NCBI GenBank assembly: GCA_047631555.1
Contig: JBLHZY010000002.1
Location: 883,534 to 947,533 of the forward strand
Source of the DNA: JBLHZY01 sp047631555
Lineage (GTDB): Bacteria; Pseudomonadota; Alphaproteobacteria; Rhodobacterales; Rhodobacteraceae
DNA length: 64,000 nt
Direction: 5' to 3'
The notes under the pieces are model-generated. The model saw only the letters and a program-made list of their open reading frames with translations. It had not been told where the DNA came from and did not search any database. Below are positions 51,813-60,830 of the stretch, piece after piece. Each line of letters starts with the position of its first letter. Positions within the stretch are counted from its first letter, which is position 1. Both the position numbers and the translations under genes were made by a program.

Positions 51813-53000
51813 TTATAGCTCCAGCATCGCTTTGGTGAGGATATTGCGTTGGATCTCGTTTGATCCCCCGAAGATCGACAGTTTGCGATTGTTGAAATAT
51901 TGCGCGGCGTTATGGGCATTATCAGCCGGCGTAAGCGCCATGTTGCCTTCCAGCTCTTCGCTGGGGAAGGGGGCGGCTGATGGGCCGAGTGCGCGGCGCG
52001 CCAGATCGTTGATCGTTTGGCGAATAACGGTGCCTTTGATCTTGAGGATCGATGTTTCAGGGCCCGGTGCGCCTTGGCTTTGGGCTTGAAACAGCATCCG
52101 CAGATTGGTGATCTTCATCGCTTCAAGGTCGATCTCGACTTGGGCAATGCGCGCAGCAAAGAGCGGGTCTTGGATCAGCGGTTTGCCGTTGCGCTTAACT
52201 TTGCGGGCCAGCGATTTGAGATCCTCAAGCGCTTGCATCGAGAAGCCGACGCCCGCGATATTGGTCCGCTCATGGGTGAGCAGATATTTCGCGATGGTCC
52301 AGCCTTGGTTCTCTTCGCCGACAAGTTCTGTTGCGGGGACGCGCACATCGGTGAAGAAAACCTCGTTCACCTCATAGCCGCCCTCGATCAGTTTGATCGG
52401 GCGCATTTCGATACCGGGCGTGTCCAGATCAACGAGGATAAAGGAGATGCCTTCTTGGGGCTTTCCGTCGGCTTTGGTGCGCACGAGGCAGAAGATTTTG
52501 TCTGCGTGCTGGCCAAGCGTTGTCCAAGTTTTCTGGCCATTGATGACATAGTCGTCGCCATCACGCACAGCGCGGGTTTTTAGGCTGGCAAGGTCGGAGC
52601 CGGCGCCCGGCTCTGAATAGCCCTGGCACCACCAATCGTCGCCCGAGACGATGCCCGGAAGCACCGCATCTTTTTGCTCTTGGCTGCCAAATTTGTGCAG
52701 CACAGGCCCAAGCATCGCGAGGCCAAAGGGCACTTGGCGCGGCGCATAGGCGCGGCAGCTTTCTTCTTCAAAGATGTGGCGCTGAACAGGTGTCCAGCCG
52801 GGGCCGCCATCTGCTTTGGACCAAGTGTTGGCTACCCAGCCTTGTTTATAAAGGATTTTATGCCAAGCAACGGAATCCTCTTTGCCCATCTCGGCGCCAG
52901 AGCGCACTTTGGCCGCGATATGTTCGGGCAGTTTTTCTTTCAGGAAAGTGCGGACTTCCTCACGAAAGGCATCCTCCTCAGGGGTGAAGTTCAGGTCCAT
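51813..53000 (-). CDS. Acyl-CoA dehydrogenase, large (catalytic) subunit of pair 2
   Basis: A 395-residue acyl-CoA dehydrogenase with QGYSEPGAGSDLASLKTRA near 132-150 and a C-terminal LSIFGGSNEIQRNILTKAML near 373-392 that keeps the Ser-Asn-Glu catalytic region. The start at 53000 has AAGGAGG at ideal spacing; a longer upstream frame lies inside the FadJ-like gene and is not used. One base separates it from the FadJ-like stop codon. With the gene downstream it probably forms a second heterotetrameric dehydrogenase for another round of oxidation. Confidence 0.88.
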   Translation of the reverse strand: MDLNFTPEEDAFREEVRTFLKEKLPEHIAAKVRSGAEMGKEDSVAWHKILYKQGWVANTWSKADGGPGWTPVQRHIFEEESCRAYAPRQVPFGLAMLGPVLHKFGSQEQKDAVLPGIVSGDDWWCQGYSEPGAGSDLASLKTRAVRDGDDYVINGQKTWTTLGQHADKIFCLVRTKADGKPQEGISFILVDLDTPGIEMRPIKLIEGGYEVNEVFFTDVRVPATELVGEENQGWTIAKYLLTHERTNIAGVGFSMQALEDLKSLARKVKRNGKPLIQDPLFAARIAQVEIDLEAMKITNLRMLFQAQSQGAPGPETSILKIKGTVIRQTINDLARRALGPSAAPFPSEELEGNMALTPADNAHNAAQYFNNRKLSIFGGSNEIQRNILTKAMLEL

Positions 53001-53001
53001 C

Positions 53002-55095
53002 TCAATCCTCCTTGTTGAGTTCGGCGAAGGTCCCGCCGGTCTGCGCCATTTTGGCGAGAAGTGGCGGGACTTTCCAATAGAAAGCGTCTTCTTTTGAATA
53101 TTCTTCGATGCGGCGTACGAGCTCTTTTGCGCCCACCTCATCTGCGTATTTCAGCGGGCCACCGCGAAAGCGCGGGAAGCCGTAGCCAAATAGGAATACC
53201 GCATCAACATCGATGGGGCGCAGCGCCGTGCCATCTTCAACAACGCGGGCCGCTTCGACGATCATCGCGGTCATGTAACGATCAACGATTTCAGCATCCG
53301 TAAAGGTGCGCGGCGTGACGCCAGCGGCTTTGCGCTCGGTCTCGATGATGGTTGCGATTTCGGGATTTGGCACAGGAGTGTCGCCTGAATAATCATAAAA
53401 GCCTTTGCCGGTTTTGCGCCCGAACCAGCCGTTCTCGCAGATGCGGTCATGGATGGTCACGTAGCGCTGCTCATTGGCGCGGGTGGCCGCTTTGCGCTTG
53501 CGGGTCATCCAGCCGATATCGAGGCCCGCCAGATCGCCGACCTTATAGGGGCCCATGGCAAAGCCGAAGTCTTCGAGCGCTTGGTCGATCTGTTGGGGCG
53601 ATGCGCCATCTTCCATCAGGTAGCCCGCAGTGAGGCCATAATGCGCAAGGATGCGATTGCCGATAAAGCCGTCGCAAACGCCTGCGCGCACGCCGATTTT
53701 CTTTAGGCGTTTGGCGAGTTTGAAACCCGTTGTTGTCACTTCTGGCGCGGTCTTATCGGCCACAACGATTTCCAAAAGGCGCATCACATGCGCAGGCGAG
53801 AAGAAGTGCAACCCGATGACATCTTGAGGGCGGTTTGTCGCGCTCGCGATCTCGTTGATGTCGAGATAGGAGGTATTGGAGGCGAGGATCGCGCCGGGTT
53901 TGCAAACGCGGTCAAGGGTTCCGAAGATCTCTTTCTTGACGCCCATATCCTCAAATACGGCCTCGATCACGAGATCGACTTCGTTGAAATCCTCTAAGCT
54001 GGTGGAGGAGGTAAGCATGGCGATTGTTGCGTCGAACTTTTCAGCCGTCAGCTTGCCGCGCTTTACCGCGCCTTCGAGGTTTTTGGTGATTGTGGTGATG
54101 CCGCGTTGAAGCGCCTCATCTGTGACCTCGACCATTTTCACCGGCAGGCCAGCGAGCAAGCAAGAGGTCGCGATGCCCGAGCCCATTGTGCCGCCGCCGA
54201 TAACGCCAACAGAGGCAACCTCGCGCGGGGTTGCGCCCGCTTCGGGGATTTTCGCAACGGCGCGTTCGGCAAAGAAGGCGTGGATCATGCCGCGGCCCGA
54301 TGGATCAGCAAGGCAGGCCATGAAGCTTTCGCGCTCAAATTTGATGCCATCCGGGAGCGGGCCAGTGGACATGGCAACTGCGTCGATGACTTTGAAGGGC
54401 GCGAGCAGGTGTTTGCTTTTCTTTGTTGCGGCGGCGCGGGCGGCCTCGATGGCTGCATCGTCCGGCGTTACGGTGAGGTCTTTGGTGCGGCGTGTGCCGA
54501 TGGCCCCAGAGATCACTTCATTGCCCGCTTTGATCGCGATATCGCGCGGCTCGCCGTCTTCGATTGCATCAATGAGGCCCAAGGAAAGCGCTTCTTTGGC
54601 CGGGACTTGGCGCCCAGATAGAGCGATGTCGAGGGCGACAGGAATAGAGGCAAGGCGCGGGGTGCGCTGTGTTCCGCCAGCACCGGGCAGCAGGCCAAGC
54701 AGGATTTCCGGAAGGCCGATGCGCAGGCCTGCAACGCCGATGCGCGCATGGCTGGCAAGGGCAAGCTCAAAGCCGCCGCCAAGGGTTGTTCCGTGGATCA
54801 CGGCCACAACGGGGATGACAGAATCTTCAACAACGCCAAGGGTTTCGGGCAGGGAAGGCATCTTTGGCGTCTTGCCAAATTCGCGGATGTCTGCGCCTGC
54901 GGTAAAGGTGCGGCCCGCGGCATAGATCGCGATGGCCTTTGCTTTGCCGTCTGCATTGAGCGATTTGATCGCGTTGCTCAGCCCTTCGCGCACTTCTTGG
55001 CTTGAGGCATTTACAGGCGGATTGTTGATGCAAACGAGGGCCACATCGCCCACTGTTTCGATCGAGATCACATCGTTGACTTGGGTCACTGTCAT
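53002..55095 (-). CDS. Bifunctional enoyl-CoA hydratase / 3-hydroxyacyl-CoA dehydrogenase
   Basis: A 697-residue FadJ/FadB-like enzyme. The hydratase part shows GRTFTAGADIREFGK at 61-75, TTLGGGFELALASHARIG with Glu110, and GLPEILLGLLPGAGGTQR with Glu130. The dehydrogenase part shows VGVIGGGTMGSGIA near 296-309 and GLHFFSPAHVMRLLEIV further on. It gives the (S)-hydroxy route, complementary to the MaoC/SDR (R)-route in the facing operon. It lies 20 bases after the CoA ligase and one base before the dehydrogenase pair. Confidence 0.9.
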   Translation of the reverse strand: MTVTQVNDVISIETVGDVALVCINNPPVNASSQEVREGLSNAIKSLNADGKAKAIAIYAAGRTFTAGADIREFGKTPKMPSLPETLGVVEDSVIPVVAVIHGTTLGGGFELALASHARIGVAGLRIGLPEILLGLLPGAGGTQRTPRLASIPVALDIALSGRQVPAKEALSLGLIDAIEDGEPRDIAIKAGNEVISGAIGTRRTKDLTVTPDDAAIEAARAAATKKSKHLLAPFKVIDAVAMSTGPLPDGIKFERESFMACLADPSGRGMIHAFFAERAVAKIPEAGATPREVASVGVIGGGTMGSGIATSCLLAGLPVKMVEVTDEALQRGITTITKNLEGAVKRGKLTAEKFDATIAMLTSSTSLEDFNEVDLVIEAVFEDMGVKKEIFGTLDRVCKPGAILASNTSYLDINEIASATNRPQDVIGLHFFSPAHVMRLLEIVVADKTAPEVTTTGFKLAKRLKKIGVRAGVCDGFIGNRILAHYGLTAGYLMEDGASPQQIDQALEDFGFAMGPYKVGDLAGLDIGWMTRKRKAATRANEQRYVTIHDRICENGWFGRKTGKGFYDYSGDTPVPNPEIATIIETERKAAGVTPRTFTDAEIVDRYMTAMIVEAARVVEDGTALRPIDVDAVFLFGYGFPRFRGGPLKYADEVGAKELVRRIEEYSKEDAFYWKVPPLLAKMAQTGGTFAELNKED

Positions 55096-55115
55096 GTTCT
55101 TTTCCGTTCTATGGT

Positions 55116-56618
55116 TCAGGCCGAGGCCGTTGTCGTATCGTCCAGCAAGTGGGCGAATTCTGTAATGAGATGTCGTTTCAATATTTTGCCGGAGGCAGCC
55201 GTTGGGAAGCTTTCCACAAAAAGCACATGCTGAGGGATTTTATAGCCCACGAGATGGTTATGCAGGTAATCCTTAACATCCTGTTCGCTCAGGCCTGGCT
55301 CACTGATGCAAAAGGCGAGAATTTCCTCATTGCCGGCAACCGTGCGGCCAACAACGGCGGCTTGGTGAATGGCTGCGTGTTTGGTCAGCATGGCCTCGAT
55401 CTCGGGCGGATAGACGTTGAAACCCGAGCGGATGATCAGCTCTTTGAGGCGGCCAACGATATGAACGGCGCCGTCGCTATCTTGGCGGGCCAGATCGCCG
55501 GAGCGAAAGTAGCCGTCCTCGCGGATCGCGGCGCGGGTCGCCTCTTCATTATGGTAGTAGCCTTGCATCACATTGGGCGCGCGGATCAGCAATTCGCCGA
55601 TGCCAGTCTCGTCCTTATCGGCGATCTCGATCTCGACCCCGGGGAAGGGCGTTCCAACGGAGACATCCTCTCGCAGTGCTTTAACGGTCGTGCCAACAAC
55701 GCCGGAGGTTGTTTCCGTCAAGCCATAGCCATTGTGCAGCGGCAGGCCAAAGAAGGCTTCGGTGTTGGCTTTGAATTCAGGATCAAGCGGCGCGCCGCCC
55801 GAAGAGATATAGCGCAGGCGCGGCGCGATGGGGCGCGCGCCTTGATCATTGAGATGTTTGGTAAGTGCGGCAAACATTTGCGGCACGGCGGGGAAAACGG
55901 TCGCGCCATCCTCGAAAGCTTTGAGCACGGCATCGGGCGAAAATCGCGACATGAAATGCACCGTTCCGCCGTTGCGGATCGTGCCAAGGAAGGGCGCGGC
56001 GAGGCAAAAGATATGCGTGCCCGGAAGCACCGCGATGACCTCATCCTGCGGGGAAAGCGCGCGGATATCTGCGGCAGTTTTGGCGGCAAACATCAAGTTG
56101 GCTTGGCTAAGCATAACGCCCTTTGGGGCCGAGGTCGTTCCGGTTGTATACATCAAAACAGCGATGCGCGCGCTTGGGCGGGGATCGACGATTTCGGGCA
56201 GGGCTTGATAGGCGGGGGTTGCAAGGATTGTGCCGCAGGGAAGGGCGCCAATTTCGCTGGCCTCTAAGCGCGCGGCGTGATCGGCGGCTTGCTTGCTGGC
56301 CTCTGGGGTGAAGATCATCATGCGCGCGCCGGAGTGGGTTTTGAGCGCTTCTAATTCTTCGGCCGATTGGCGGGCATTGATTGGCGAGACCCATGCGCCG
56401 ATCTGGCTTGCGGCAAGAACGGCAACGGCATAGGTCGCGCAGTTTTCGCACACGAGCATCAGGCGATCGCCGGGGCGCAGGCCGTGCGCGCTGAGCGTCG
56501 CGGCCATTGTGTCAATCATTTCAATGAGTTCGCCATAGGAGAAGCGCGCGCCATCGTGATCCACGATTGCGTTCAACTTTGGGTCATGCGCACGCGGCAG
56601 TTCGTGCAACATCTGCAT
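55116..56618 (-). CDS. AMP-forming acyl-CoA ligase
   Basis: A 500-residue acyl- or aryl-CoA synthetase. MYTTGTTSAPKG at about 156-167 is the ATP loop, NGYGLTETTSGVVG near 296-309 the acyl pocket core, SGDLARQDSDG near 375-385 and the C-terminal TAASGKILK holds the catalytic Lys. It is the first gene of the minus-strand operon and is the natural entry enzyme for the acid imported by the Liv-type transporter. A GGGGGG-rich ribosome binding site precedes the ATG. Confidence 0.88.
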   Translation of the reverse strand: MQMLHELPRAHDPKLNAIVDHDGARFSYGELIEMIDTMAATLSAHGLRPGDRLMLVCENCATYAVAVLAASQIGAWVSPINARQSAEELEALKTHSGARMMIFTPEASKQAADHAARLEASEIGALPCGTILATPAYQALPEIVDPRPSARIAVLMYTTGTTSAPKGVMLSQANLMFAAKTAADIRALSPQDEVIAVLPGTHIFCLAAPFLGTIRNGGTVHFMSRFSPDAVLKAFEDGATVFPAVPQMFAALTKHLNDQGARPIAPRLRYISSGGAPLDPEFKANTEAFFGLPLHNGYGLTETTSGVVGTTVKALREDVSVGTPFPGVEIEIADKDETGIGELLIRAPNVMQGYYHNEEATRAAIREDGYFRSGDLARQDSDGAVHIVGRLKELIIRSGFNVYPPEIEAMLTKHAAIHQAAVVGRTVAGNEEILAFCISEPGLSEQDVKDYLHNHLVGYKIPQHVLFVESFPTAASGKILKRHLITEFAHLLDDTTTASA

Positions 56619-56650
56619 CCAGGTCTCCCCCCTTGGATTGGCTTTGGGGC

Positions 56651-56679
56651 AACCTATCTGCTGGTTTGGGGAGGGTCAA
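56651..56679 (-). promoter_or_regulatory. Sigma70-like promoter of the minus-strand catabolic operon
   Basis: On the minus strand TTGACC (56679-56674) and TAGGTT (56656-56651) are 17 bases apart, about 30 bases before the ligase start codon. Confidence 0.4.
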
Positions 56680-56694
56680 GAAAATGGAATATGG

Positions 56695-56709
56695 TTCTGC
56701 ATTGCGAAA
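56695..56709. promoter_or_regulatory. Operator candidate shared by both catabolic operons (copy 2)
   Basis: TTCTGCATTGCGAAA repeats the first 11 bases of the site at 39571 exactly and keeps the inverted symmetry. Here it sits just upstream of the -35 box, a position more usual for an activator. Confidence 0.5.
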
Positions 56710-56768
56710 TTATCGCAGGACGTAGCGTTATCTCTGAACGGGGCGTGCTGCGAGATTTGGCGGCGGGG

Positions 56769-57503
56769 TTAGTAGCTCACCGTGACCAAAACGGAATCAG
56801 TAATGACGCCAACGGCCGCGGTTTGCCCGGCCGGGATGCGCCCATAGACCGGATAGGATTGACTTAGTCCCGCCCCGACCCCTGAGACGGTCGCGCCGGG
56901 CAGGCTGCCCCATGGTTGGCTATGTGCGCTGTCGATGTAAATCCCATAGTTGAGGGAAGAGAGCAGATTTTTCATCGTGCGATTTGCCGGATCATTGTCG
57001 TCGAGGAAATCTCGTGTATATTGATTGAATTGATTGTGGCTTTTGATCTGGGTTCGGGCGCCGGGCGCGCTTTCCTTTTCGCGCAGCTCCAAATAGGCCG
57101 CGCAGGCATCCTCAAGCGTCTTGCCGGTATTCGATGTGATCCATTCCATGAAGGCGATACTAAATTTGAAACTGTCGCCGATCTCGGCTTTGAAAAACCG
57201 CCGGACGTTTTGCGAATTCTTGTAATTATCGGTAATGACCGTGCCCTTGGTAAGGGGAGCCGCGTGCCAATCAAAGCGCGAGGTGGCTTTGGGCTTTTGG
57301 TCGCCGGGGAAGGCTTTCTCGCCAGTATCAAGGAAATGTGCCAGCCGATCCAAGATGATAAATTTCCCGGAAGTTGTTTTGATTTGGAGCTGGCGCGCGC
57401 GCTCAATCAGCTCATCTTTTCGCCAATACCACCGCTTAAATTCAGCCCCCGTTGTGATGGTTTGAATATCCGAGCGCGCTTCACTGGTGCTGGTTTGATC
57501 CAT
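56769..57503 (-). CDS. Chimeric protein: DUF6434/SAP-like domain fused to a spore-coat-U domain tail
   Basis: The 244-residue frame joins two unrelated parts. Residues about 16-170 follow the SAP-like/DUF6434 cytoplasmic family (FKRWYWRKDELIERARQLQI, SRFDWHAAPLTKGTVITDNY, VRRFFKAEIGDSFKFSIAFM). Residues about 172-244 are the C-terminal half of a spore-coat-protein-U (SCPU) adhesin domain: SLNYGIYIDSAHSQPWG near 183-199, VYGRIPAGQ near 219-227 and the final TDSVLVTVSY. SCPU domains are secreted and need a signal peptide and their N-terminal half, both absent here. A deletion that fused two neighbouring genes around 56985-57000 explains it best; function of the product is doubtful. Confidence 0.65.
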   Translation of the reverse strand: MDQTSTSEARSDIQTITTGAEFKRWYWRKDELIERARQLQIKTTSGKFIILDRLAHFLDTGEKAFPGDQKPKATSRFDWHAAPLTKGTVITDNYKNSQNVRRFFKAEIGDSFKFSIAFMEWITSNTGKTLEDACAAYLELREKESAPGARTQIKSHNQFNQYTRDFLDDNDPANRTMKNLLSSLNYGIYIDSAHSQPWGSLPGATVSGVGAGLSQSYPVYGRIPAGQTAAVGVITDSVLVTVSY

Positions 57504-57757
57504 TTCTAATCCGATCTTTTGGTCTGACTAAATACTCAAAAACATCCGCTAAAATCTGCGATGGTTTGTAGCATGGCTGAGGGAAATCAGAAATGTCGGG
57601 GCCCTCAGGCGCGCCAGTTTCGGCGGAGTATGCAGACCGCCATTCGCGCGCGCCGTGGCCCCCCCGCCATTTCCCTCGATGCAGAAATATCCCCTCATGC
57701 CACTATCATTCCCAGCCATATAGCTTAAGGGAAGGGAGGAATTGAGGAGAACGAAAG

Positions 57758-58270
57758 ATGGGAGCTTCACAGAGCTTGCTTGAACTGGTTGCGACGGCGC
57801 GCGGCGAAGCTGCGGCCTGCCAAGAGCGTATTTCAAATGTGGTGAAGGCGATGGACGGGCAGGCTGGCTCCGACGCCCAAATCGAAGAGCTTCGCGCTGC
57901 GACTGTTGCGCTTGAGCTGGTGGCCGTGGATATCTTTTCTGTGTTCGAGGCGCGGATGCAGCACCATTTTCGGCGCGGCCCGTTTTCGCGCAAATTGAAG
58001 GCGCGGCTGTTGGAGGCCGGTCAAACGGATCTCGCAGATCGGGTGCATCAATATTACCTCGCGATCAATGTGCTCAAGCATGGAAAAGGCGCGAGCTATC
58101 GAGAATTGCTCGAAGCCCCAAGCGCGCTTGTTGCTCTTAGGCAGGCCGAGGACGGCGTCGCGGACGACGCGCGCCCGACTGTTGGGCTCATTGATGTTTG
58201 TGTTCCGGGCTTCTTTGATGGGCTGGCCGCGACCATTCTTGAGGCGCACCAATTCCTTGAAAGCAGATAG
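57758..58270 (+). CDS. Hypothetical helical protein
   Basis: A 170-residue soluble protein, predicted mostly helical, with no recognised family. A middle block FEARMQHHFRRGPFSRKLKA near 63-82 followed by VHQYYLAINVLKHGKGASYR near 96-115 looks conserved in style and is basic, which could suit nucleic acid or membrane contact. GAGGAG precedes the ATG. It stands alone on the plus strand between the chimeric gene and a degraded stretch, in the accessory end of the window. Confidence 0.6.
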   Translation: MGASQSLLELVATARGEAAACQERISNVVKAMDGQAGSDAQIEELRAATVALELVAVDIFSVFEARMQHHFRRGPFSRKLKARLLEAGQTDLADRVHQYYLAINVLKHGKGASYRELLEAPSALVALRQAEDGVADDARPTVGLIDVCVPGFFDGLAATILEAHQFLESR

Positions 58271-58784
58271 GTTTTGCGCATTCGTGAATGGGTAGAAATG
58301 CGATCCGTTTATAGGGCGCGTTTGGCCCTGCCTGCAGAGCGGCCAAACTATCGGGTTTTACGCCGCTGTTTGAAAGCATGACTTAAAATAGGCGCGCCTG
58401 TTTTTCGTCTCAAAAGGGCGCTGGCAGGGCTGTTGTTTGGGTTGTTTGCTGGGCGTCGGGCAGTATTTGAAGATCGTTGCCGAGCTGATCCCTTGCCCTG
58501 TGGCATCTTGATGGAGTGGTGAAGGTCCGGGTTGGGCCGTTCGCGTAACTCTACAACAGGTTCCGGTAGCGGCCTTTCACTGTGGTTTGCACTAGGGACC
58601 GCTCAGCGCAGGGAGTTGTCTTTATTTCAGCAACCTTCAAATTCCGCCTGCCAAACTATTGCCGCTGTTTGGGGCGGTGCTGTGTTGCTTGTGCGCGGGC
58701 AAATGCAGCCGCCTTATCTATCCAAAGGTGCGTTCAATGACGGCCTTGTATTGCTTGACGACGTGGCGGGCTTTGGCTGACCGC
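58271..58784. other. Gene-poor stretch, probable gene debris
   Basis: About 510 bases without a convincing gene. Short frames on both strands are interrupted. On the minus strand near 58740-58790 a short peptide ending VKQYKAVIERTFG faintly recalls the end of IS5-type transposases, but it stops at once and cannot be called. Confidence 0.4.
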
Positions 58785-59126
58785 CTAGTCGGGCAAACGG
58801 GCCCCTTGCAGATGTTGTGACAGGCGGGCTTTTGTCTCTGAGGGCTCTTCGCCGATCGCCCGTACCACCTGTTCAAGCTTGCTGTGCGCGCCATGAAGCT
58901 GATCAAGCAGCGACATGATGATGACAAGCGCATCCTCGTTAACTTCAAAATCGTCCGTCAGTTCACACAGCAGCGTGACCCGACGCACATCCAAGCTGCG
59001 ATACCGCGGACCATCTGGCGTGGTGATGGGTGTCACGATGTGCAACCGCTCAAAATGGGTTAGGCGTTCGGCTGTGAGAGAGGCAACCCTGTTGATCACC
59101 TGTTCGGGGGCATAATCATGGGTCAT
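58785..59126 (-). CDS. cbpM: Chaperone modulator CbpM-like protein
   Basis: A 113-residue MerR-like small protein of the CbpM family, which binds the J domain of CbpA and inhibits it. RLTHFERLHIVTP near 21-33 and YRSLDVRRVTLLCELTDDFE near 42-61 match the helix-turn-helix and linker, and a C-terminal coiled coil follows (about 68-100). It overlaps the cbpA stop codon by four bases (ATGA), which makes the pairing firm. Confidence 0.82.
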   Translation of the reverse strand: MTHDYAPEQVINRVASLTAERLTHFERLHIVTPITTPDGPRYRSLDVRRVTLLCELTDDFEVNEDALVIIMSLLDQLHGAHSKLEQVVRAIGEEPSETKARLSQHLQGARLPD

Positions 59127-60052
59127 GACGTTTCCTTCGCACTGCGCGGATTGTAGGCATGATCTGCGCGCCAGTTTTGCATGAATGTCTTCAAATCATC
59201 ATCGATTTTAGGCGGCAGAACGATGCGCAACGTGACCCGCTGATCGCCCTTACCGTTGCGCCCTTTGACGCCGCGCCCCTTAAGTCGCAGCACCTGTCCA
59301 GAGTTTGCGCCTGGTGGGATTGTGACGTTCACGACGCCCGTTATCGTCTTTACCGGAACTTTCCCGCCTAGGATCGCTTCATCAATGGATATGGGCAAAG
59401 TGATCGTGATGTCGTCGCCGTCACGCGCAAACTCGGGGTGGGGGGCAAGGTCGAGCGTGATATAAGCATCTCCCGGTTGCCCGGCGCCAAATCCCTGTTC
59501 CCCCTTGCCGCGCAGGCGAAGGGTTTGCCCGTCGCGCGCGCCTTCAGGGATTGTGACTTCAAGCGAATTGCCGTCTGGCAGTGTAATCCGCGTTTTGGCG
59601 CCCTGAGCGGCATCCAGAAACGGGACGGCAAGCCGATATTGCGTATCCTGTCCACGTATAGCGCCGGCCCGTCCCGAAGAACTTTTGGCGCGTACGAAGT
59701 TGGCAAAGAAGTCGTCCGCATCGGCCCCTTCGCCGAATGGGTTGCCGCGCGATGCGGAGTGTCGCTGCGTGTAGGGGTTTTCGGGCCTGCGCGCTTCGTC
59801 ACGGTAATAGCCGCGCTGGGCCTGCTCGGCGCCGGTGGCGTCTATTTCTCCGGCATCAAAACGACGGCGCTGCTCGGGATCTTTCAGTAAATCATAGGCG
59901 CGTCCGGCTTCTTTAAAGCGTGCCTCAGCCGCCGGATCATCCGGGTTGAGATCAGGATGACTGGTTCGGGCAATCTTGCGATAGGCCTTTTTTATCTCGT
60001 CCGTCGTGGCAGCTTTGGTCAGGCCAAGCGCTGCGTAGGGATCGTTTGCCAT
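59123..60052 (-). CDS. cbpA: Curved-DNA-binding J-domain co-chaperone
   Basis: A 309-residue DnaJ-type protein without zinc fingers. The J domain covers residues 1-67 with the His-Pro-Asp motif at 32-34, a Gly/Arg-rich linker with RYYRDEA-like charged sequence follows, and two beta-sandwich substrate-binding domains end the protein (IPEGARDGQTLRLRGKGEQG near 174-193; IPPGANSGQVLRLKGRG near 250-266). It works with DnaK and binds curved DNA in stationary phase in E. coli. It is coupled to cbpM and lies 88 bases after the ABC exporter operon. Confidence 0.9.
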   Translation of the reverse strand: MANDPYAALGLTKAATTDEIKKAYRKIARTSHPDLNPDDPAAEARFKEAGRAYDLLKDPEQRRRFDAGEIDATGAEQAQRGYYRDEARRPENPYTQRHSASRGNPFGEGADADDFFANFVRAKSSSGRAGAIRGQDTQYRLAVPFLDAAQGAKTRITLPDGNSLEVTIPEGARDGQTLRLRGKGEQGFGAGQPGDAYITLDLAPHPEFARDGDDITITLPISIDEAILGGKVPVKTITGVVNVTIPPGANSGQVLRLKGRGVKGRNGKGDQRVTLRIVLPPKIDDDLKTFMQNWRADHAYNPRSAKETS

Positions 60053-60140
60053 GTCTAGCTCCGTAACTCTTTAAGTATCTATGACGGGGCGGATGAATTG
60101 CAACGCAAAGGGAAAAACAAACGCGCGAATGGCGCGATCG

Positions 60141-60830
60141 CTATTGTCGCTTGTCAACGATGATGCGCCCATCTTCGAGTGTTATGATCCGGTCCGCCAT
60201 TTCAAGAATGCGCGGGTCATGAGTGACCATGACGGTTGTTGTCCCACGGGCCTTGCCCAAGGCTTTTAGCATCTGAACAACCGTATGCCCTGACTCCTTG
60301 TCCAATGCGGCTGTCGGCTCATCCGCCAGAATGATTTCGGGGTTCGACACCAATGCACGCGCCACGGCGACCCGTTGCTTTTGGCCGCCCGATAGATTGC
60401 CCGGCAAGTAGTCCCGCCGATCCGCAAGCCCGAGGAGATCAAGAATGTGGTGCGCGGCGACGCGTTGTTTCGCGGCATTGCCCTCCCCGTGCACCTGAAG
60501 CCCCATCAAAACGTTTTGTGTGGCTGTCAGGCTTTCGTGAAGGTTATGCGCCTGAAAGATAAACCCAAGGCGGCGACGAAGGCCGACAAGAACCGCCTCG
60601 CTTGCATTGCTCAGATCATGGCCAAGGACACGCACATCGCCGTCTTTCACTTCCCGCAGGCAGCCGATCAGCGTCAGCAGCGTTGTTTTGCCGGATCCAG
60701 ACGGGCCCATCAACACGGTCAGACTGCCCTGTTCGATGTCAAGATTGATGTCAAAGATCGCCTGTTTGCGCGCGTCACCTGTGCCGAAAAAATGGTTCAG
60801 GCCGCGCGTTGTGATGGGAGCATCATTCAT
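60141..60830 (-). CDS. ABC exporter ATP-binding protein, DevA-like
   Basis: A 229-residue ATPase of the MacB/DevA group. Walker A GPSGSGKT at 42-49, signature LSGGQ at 146-150, Walker B IILADE at 166-171 and the H-loop THDP near 202 are intact. In cyanobacteria DevBCA with a TolC channel exports glycolipids; relatives elsewhere export lipids or hydrophobic compounds. The start shares one base with the permease stop codon. Confidence 0.88.
   Translation of the reverse strand: MNDAPITTRGLNHFFGTGDARKQAIFDINLDIEQGSLTVLMGPSGSGKTTLLTLIGCLREVKDGDVRVLGHDLSNASEAVLVGLRRRLGFIFQAHNLHESLTATQNVLMGLQVHGEGNAAKQRVAAHHILDLLGLADRRDYLPGNLSGGQKQRVAVARALVSNPEIILADEPTAALDKESGHTVVQMLKALGKARGTTTVMVTHDPRILEMADRIITLEDGRIIVDKRQ

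Noticed and set aside
58718..58948. Minus-strand peptide ending VKQYKAVIERTFG, faintly like the end of IS5-type transposases
   Set aside because: Only about a dozen residues look similar, the frame stops at once, and most of it overlaps cbpM in another frame. Treated as chance or unrecognisable debris.
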